35,154 nucleotides of DNA. Source: Lysobacter sp. Root690 (GTDB taxonomy: Bacteria; Pseudomonadota; Gammaproteobacteria; Xanthomonadales; Xanthomonadaceae). The stretch is from the NCBI RefSeq assembly GCF_001427785.1, contig NZ_LMHM01000001.1, positions 404,429 through 439,582 of the forward strand, written 5' to 3'. A model generated the notes under the pieces. That model was not told the DNA's origin. It worked only from the letters and a program-made list of their open reading frames with translations, and did not search any database. The stretch's first letter is position 1, and every line of letters begins with the position of its first letter. Made by a program: the position numbers and the translations under genes. Shown here in pieces: positions 31,572-35,154 of this stretch.

Positions 31572-32156
31572 TCAGTCGGCCTTGGCGGCCAATTCCCAAC
31601 CGGTGACCTTGAAACCCGAATCCTTGCCGCTGTCCTTCCAGTACTGCGCTTCGCCGTAACCGGTGGCCTGCAGCACGCCGGTCACGCCGGCATGGGTGAA
31701 CTGCACCAGGCAATGCGCGTCGCCGCTGCACGAATTGAGTTCGGGCAGGTCGTCGCAGACCTGGCACAGGCCGGGATCGGCCTTGCAGATTTTTTCGTAC
31801 TTGCCGCCGACCACGTTGGCCTTGCACTGCGGATCGACCAGCGGCTGCCAGCCTTGCGCCAGCACGGCTTTGCGGAAGTCGCCGTAGGCCATGCCCTTGC
31901 TGAGCGCGGCTTCGGTGTTCTTGACGATCGTCGCCGAATCCGCAGGCGCAGGCGCCGCGCTCGGCGCGGCGGCCGGCATCGCAGCGGCTTGCGCATTCGC
32001 GTCGGGCGCGGGTGCAGGCGCGGCCTCGGCCGGCGCGGTGGCGGCGGGCGGCGGAGCGGACGTGGCCGCCGCGGCTTCGGACGCCGCATTACCGGAATTG
32101 CATGCGGCCATGACGGCGCACAACGCCAACGCACTCAGACTGTGAACAAGTTTCAC
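31572..32156 (-). CDS. Lipoprotein immunity candidate for the effector
   Basis: A 194-residue lipoprotein. Residues 1-18 are a signal peptide; Cys19 follows VMAA, a slightly unusual lipobox (Met at -3). Residues 22-72 are an Ala/Pro-rich linker, and the folded part (about 75-194) has six Cys (111, 124, 131, 134, 143, 149) that can form disulfides. It ends 122 bases before the effector start on the same strand. Immunity genes for peptidoglycan-cutting X-Tfe effectors are typically periplasmic lipoproteins located directly upstream, as in XAC2610/XAC2609 of Xanthomonas citri, so binding and inhibiting the lysozyme domain is likely. The start is GTG at 32156, with GGAGG upstream. Confidence 0.82.
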   Translation of the reverse strand: MKLVHSLSALALCAVMAACNSGNAASEAAAATSAPPPAATAPAEAAPAPAPDANAQAAAMPAAAPSAAPAPADSATIVKNTEAALSKGMAYGDFRKAVLAQGWQPLVDPQCKANVVGGKYEKICKADPGLCQVCDDLPELNSCSGDAHCLVQFTHAGVTGVLQATGYGEAQYWKDSGKDSGFKVTGWELAAKAD

Positions 32157-32460
32157 GCAACCTCCCGATTCGAATCCATGGACTGCTGTGTCGTCCCGTC
32201 GTGCCGTCGGCGGCGCGGGGCTTCCAAGCCGTGTCTGGCAATGCGCCAGTGTTCCTGCCGGAACCTGCAGATAATAGCGACAGCGTACCCATTCCGGCGA
32301 AACCGCCGGTGACGTGCTAGCTGAACAGCGGCGGCGATCTGCGAAGAACACCCGCAGACGCGACCCGCGCCCGCTTTCCGGCCGACCCGGGCCGGCGCGT
32401 CATTTGCATGCAATGCACGTTCGGCACAGTGCAGCCTCCCCTGATTTACCCGAGCCCCGC
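32157..32460. promoter_or_regulatory. Divergent control region of immunity gene and alkaline phosphatase
   Basis: About 300 bases without a gene. It includes the perfect ten-base palindrome TTGCATGCAA (32404-32413), 48 bases before the phosphatase start. I found no full Pho box and no clear -35/-10 pair. Confidence 0.35.
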
Positions 32461-34125
32461 ATGCGCCAGATTCCGCATTCTTTCGCCGCCACCGTCCTCG
32501 GCGCGGCCGTCCTCACCGCGCTCGTCGCCCTGCCCCTGCTGTCCACCGACGCCTTCGCCGCGCCCAAACAAGCCGCGCGCAAGGCCCCGCCGCGCGCCGA
32601 GAGCGCGCAGCGCTGGTTCGAGGAAGGCGCGCAGACCGCGCGCGACGGCGCCAACCTGCGTCCGACCCCGGGCAAGGCCAAGAACGTCATCCTGTTCGTC
32701 GGCGACGGCATGGGCATTTCCACCATCGCCGCCGCGCGCATCCGCGAAGGCCAGCTCAAGGGCGGCAGCGGCGAAGAGAATTCGCTGTCGTTCGAACGCC
32801 TGCCGTACGTGAGCCTGTCCAAGACCTACTCGGTCGACGGCCAGACCCCGGACTCGGCGCCGACCATGACCGCGATGGTCACCGGCATCAAGACCAACCA
32901 GGGCGTGCTCAGCGTCACCCAGAAGGCCAAGTACGGCGACTGCGCCTCCGCGCGCGGCCAGGGCGTGGTCAGCATGCTGGAACTGTCCGAGGCGCTCGGG
33001 CTGGCCACCGGCATCGTCAGCACCGCGCGCATCACCCACGCCACCCCGGCCGCGACCTACTCGCACACGCCGAACCGCGACTGGGAAAGCGACGCCGAAC
33101 TGTCCGCCGAAGCCAAGGCCAACGGCTGCAAGGACATCGCCCGCCAGCTGATCGAATTCCCCTACGGTGACGGCCTGGAAGTCGCGCTCGGCGGCGGCCG
33201 CAGCTACTTCCTGCCGGCCACCGTGAGCGACCCGGAAGACGCCGGCGCCGCCGGCCGCCGCAAGGACGGCCGTAACCTGCCGACCGAATGGGCCGCGCGC
33301 CCGGGTTCGTCGTATGTGTGGAACAAGGCCCAGTTCGACGCGATCGACCCGCGCCGCACGCGTCACCTGCTCGGCCTGTTCGAACGCTCGCACATGGAAT
33401 ACGAACAAGACCGCGGCAGCGACGCCGGCAAGGAACCCAGCCTCGCCGACATGACCGCGAAAGCCATCGACGTGCTGGAAAACAGCAGCCGCAAGGGCTA
33501 CTTCCTGATGGTCGAAGGCGGCCGCGTCGATCACGCCCACCACGCCGGCAACGCCAGCCGCGCGCTGACCGACGCCATCGCGCTGTCGGACGCGGTGCGC
33601 AAGGCGCTGGAGAAAACCTCCGAGCGCGACACCCTGATCATCGTCACCGCCGACCACAGCCACACCTTCACCGTCGCCGGCTATCCCGATCGCGGCAACG
33701 ACATCCTCGGCAAGGTCGTCACCAACGGCCAGCTCGCGCTCGACAAGAACGGCAAGCCCTACACCACGCTGGGCTACGTCAACGGCCCCGGCTACCGCGG
33801 CCCGAACGCGCGCCCGGACCTGACCGCGATCGACACCGCGCACCCGAATTACCTGCAGGAAGCCACCGTGCCGCTCGGCGATGAAACCCACGCCGCCGAA
33901 GACGTCGCCATCTACGCCCGCGGCCCCGGCGCGCATGCGTTCCAGGGCGTGGTCGAGCAGAACACGATCTTCCACGTGATGGCGCAGTCGCAGCGCAACA
34001 CCAGCATCTTCCTGTGCACCTTGCTGGGCCAGTGCGGCAACGGCCGCGGCCGCTCGGCGATCAATGCGCCGCTGATGGAAGAAGACCTGCGCGCGGGCAT
34101 GGCGAAGCAGTCGGCCTCGCTGTAA
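32461..34125 (+). CDS. Exported alkaline phosphatase (PhoA-type)
   Basis: A 554-residue phosphatase of the alkaline phosphatase superfamily. The signal peptide ends around Ala34 (DAFAA-PK), so it acts in the periplasm. Metal-binding Asp82 in LFVGDGMG, nucleophile Ser132 in PDSAPTMTAM, Glu352 with Asp357 and His361 in VEGGRVDHAHH, and Asp398-His399 with His401 in TADHSHTF reproduce the two-zinc/one-magnesium site of E. coli PhoA. It releases phosphate from monoesters. A C-terminal Cys pair (FLCTLLGQCG) is likely a disulfide. ATG at 32461. The stop overlaps the next gene (TAATG), indicating coupling to an unknown exported protein. Confidence 0.92.
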   Translation: MRQIPHSFAATVLGAAVLTALVALPLLSTDAFAAPKQAARKAPPRAESAQRWFEEGAQTARDGANLRPTPGKAKNVILFVGDGMGISTIAAARIREGQLKGGSGEENSLSFERLPYVSLSKTYSVDGQTPDSAPTMTAMVTGIKTNQGVLSVTQKAKYGDCASARGQGVVSMLELSEALGLATGIVSTARITHATPAATYSHTPNRDWESDAELSAEAKANGCKDIARQLIEFPYGDGLEVALGGGRSYFLPATVSDPEDAGAAGRRKDGRNLPTEWAARPGSSYVWNKAQFDAIDPRRTRHLLGLFERSHMEYEQDRGSDAGKEPSLADMTAKAIDVLENSSRKGYFLMVEGGRVDHAHHAGNASRALTDAIALSDAVRKALEKTSERDTLIIVTADHSHTFTVAGYPDRGNDILGKVVTNGQLALDKNGKPYTTLGYVNGPGYRGPNARPDLTAIDTAHPNYLQEATVPLGDETHAAEDVAIYARGPGAHAFQGVVEQNTIFHVMAQSQRNTSIFLCTLLGQCGNGRGRSAINAPLMEEDLRAGMAKQSASL

Positions 34126-34886
34126 TGCGCGGCCGAAATTTCCTGGGTACGGCGACGTTGTGCGTCGCCGTTTCGCTCGCGTTCGCCGGTCCGGTGTGGG
34201 CCGGCGATGCGGCGCGATCCGAAGCGAGTGCTGGTGTCGGGCTCGCCGGCGATCGCGGCGATGGGCCGGTTGCCGCGAATGCGGCCTTGCTGCCGGTGTT
34301 GGTCGCCGAGTATCAAGTCCGCGATGCGCGCGGCGAACGCAGTCTGGTGTTGGTGCGCTCGGCCGATCGCATCGAGTACCGCATGCAGGGCGAGCCGGTC
34401 GAAGTCTGGCGCAGGACGCCCGATGGCATCGCGCGCCTGGAGTTGTTCGCGAAGGAGCAGCGCAGCGTGTCGTGGTCGCCCGGCGATCTGCGCACAATCG
34501 GGGAGGTCCCGCAGTGGGAGCAGTTGGCCAGTCCGATCAATCCGGAGTTGCGTGCTCGGTTGCAGCGTCATGGTGAGGCCAAGGCGTTCGGCGGTGTTGC
34601 TTTGCGGTATCGCGGTGAGAGCGCCGAGGGGCAGGCGATTGCGTTGGAGTGGATCGAGGCCGATGGGTTGCCTGCGTTCTATCGCGCTGGCAAAGGTAAG
34701 GCTTCGTCTGGCGCGGCCGGGGCTTACGAATTGCGGTTGCGTAAGCTCGAACGGGTCAGCGCCGAGGGGGCGTTTACCGCGACTTTGGATTATCGCGAGA
34801 CGGATTATGCGGACCTGGGCGATATGGAACTCGATCCGTTTGCGGCGAGTTATTTGAAGCATCGTGGCGATGCGCACGTGCATTGA
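34125..34886 (+). CDS. Exported protein of unknown function coupled to the phosphatase
   Basis: A 253-residue protein with a signal peptide ending near Ala26 (GPVWA-GD). The mature part is rich in beta-strand patterns (AEYQVRDARGERSLVLV, RIEYRMQG) and charged residues, with the end GDMELDPFAASYL. No Cys for disulfides besides one in the signal region, and no catalytic motif recognised. Start overlaps the phosphatase stop by one base (TAATG), so it is presumably made in proportion to it; a role in phosphatase folding, retention or phosphate scavenging is only a guess. Codon use is less biased toward C/G in the last third than in the phosphatase gene. Confidence 0.75.
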   Translation: MRGRNFLGTATLCVAVSLAFAGPVWAGDAARSEASAGVGLAGDRGDGPVAANAALLPVLVAEYQVRDARGERSLVLVRSADRIEYRMQGEPVEVWRRTPDGIARLELFAKEQRSVSWSPGDLRTIGEVPQWEQLASPINPELRARLQRHGEAKAFGGVALRYRGESAEGQAIALEWIEADGLPAFYRAGKGKASSGAAGAYELRLRKLERVSAEGAFTATLDYRETDYADLGDMELDPFAASYLKHRGDAHVH

Positions 34887-34981
34887 CGTTCGCGGCGCTG
34901 GGATTGCGTTCGTCTTTTTATGTAGCTCAAGGCCTTGAGGTTGTTCAGATCCTATGGCGTTGAAGCTAAAGCAGGATCAAT

Positions 34982-35154
34982 AGCTTCCGCCCGCAAGCGG
35001 GCGGGTTACTTTCTTTTGTCATAAGCAACAAAAGAAAGGTAACCAAAGAAAAATGCTTTTCTTTGAATCAAAGGCCCGCAAGTGCGGTGCTGACGCAGGC
35101 ACGCGCCACACGGGACATCCTTGTCCCGGTGGCGCGCGACGCGCATCCATGCGC
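34982..35154 (-). repeat. Dispersed intergenic repeat, copy 2 (inverted)
   Basis: Reverse-complement copy of the repeat near 15230-15389, with a perfect 38-base match at 34982-35019 and a 22-base match at 35035-35056. It contains hairpin CCGCCCGC-AA-GCGGGCGG (34987-35004), followed on the plus strand by a T-rich stretch, which could also terminate the upstream gene. It continues to the window end with another hairpin around GGGACA/TGTCCC (35112-35127). Confidence 0.8.

Noticed and set aside
30130-32156. Type IV secretion machinery in this window
   Set aside because: I looked for VirB/VirD4 homologues around the effector pair and found none; the machinery must lie elsewhere.
32404-32413. TTGCATGCAA as a Pho box
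   Set aside because: It is a perfect palindrome but lacks the tandem CTGTCA-type units of PhoB sites.
32446-34497. 683-codon open frame opposite the alkaline phosphatase
   Set aside because: Antisense mirror of a clear enzyme gene with low-complexity Val/Gly/Ala translation and no domain.
1-35154. CRISPR arrays, tRNA or rRNA genes, prophage or integrase
   Set aside because: No regularly spaced repeats, cloverleaf sequences, integrase or transposase motifs were seen.

Overview
The window is high-GC DNA (roughly two thirds G+C by eye) with very dense overlapping open frames. Together with the gene content it suggests a Lysobacter-like member of the Xanthomonadaceae. The main pointers are a lysozyme-like effector ending in an XVIPCD domain (the type IV secretion signal of Xanthomonadales) next to a lipoprotein immunity candidate, an FtrA/rhodanese pair, a DesB-DesC-DesT desaturase locus, and short palindromic repeats between genes. 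No tRNA, rRNA, CRISPR array, insertion sequence or phage was seen.

Layout. 0-10 kb holds single-gene metabolic and stress functions: aldo/keto reductase, a small SpoT-like HD hydrolase, RidA-family protein, rhodanese with a divergent FtrA regulator, HAD phosphatase, GNAT acetyltransferase, chloroperoxidase-type alpha/beta hydrolase, a membrane protein, an unknown 310-residue protein and a secreted amidohydrolase. 9.8-11 kb holds a small unknown gene overlapping a sirtuin gene that lacks the zinc cysteines, closed by a clear terminator. 11.4-14.8 kb holds a large secreted repeat protein (GEVED, three CTYTN repeats, DUF11) and a small secreted protein. 14.8-15.6 kb is gene-free and rich in repeats. 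15.6-22.7 kb holds an SRPBCC/sterol-desaturase pair, a GST, an M20 peptidase, an Lrp regulator with a PLP enzyme, and a divergent LysR/GST pair.

22.7-26 kb holds a 154-bp element with inverted ends, then the acyl desaturase, its ferredoxin reductase and their divergent TetR repressor. 26-28 kb holds an uncharacterised protein, a lipoprotein and an ATP-grasp enzyme, the last two overlapping. 28-29.6 kb is a tightly overlapped GST-ArsR-AHSA1 operon. After about 500 gene-free bases comes the type IV effector/immunity pair (30.1-32.2 kb). The window ends with a secreted alkaline phosphatase coupled to an unknown exported protein, and a second, inverted copy of the 15.3-kb repeat.

How the genes work together. 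The clearest functional units are lipid desaturation under DesT control (22.9-26 kb), contact-dependent killing with self-protection (30.1-32.2 kb), and several small regulator-plus-enzyme modules (FtrA/rhodanese, Lrp/PLP enzyme, LysR/GST, ArsR/AHSA1/GST). The parts most worth study are the zinc-less sirtuin with its coupled partner, the ATP-grasp/lipoprotein pair, the effector/immunity pair, and a short leader frame that appears to feed translation into the GTG start of the DesT gene.
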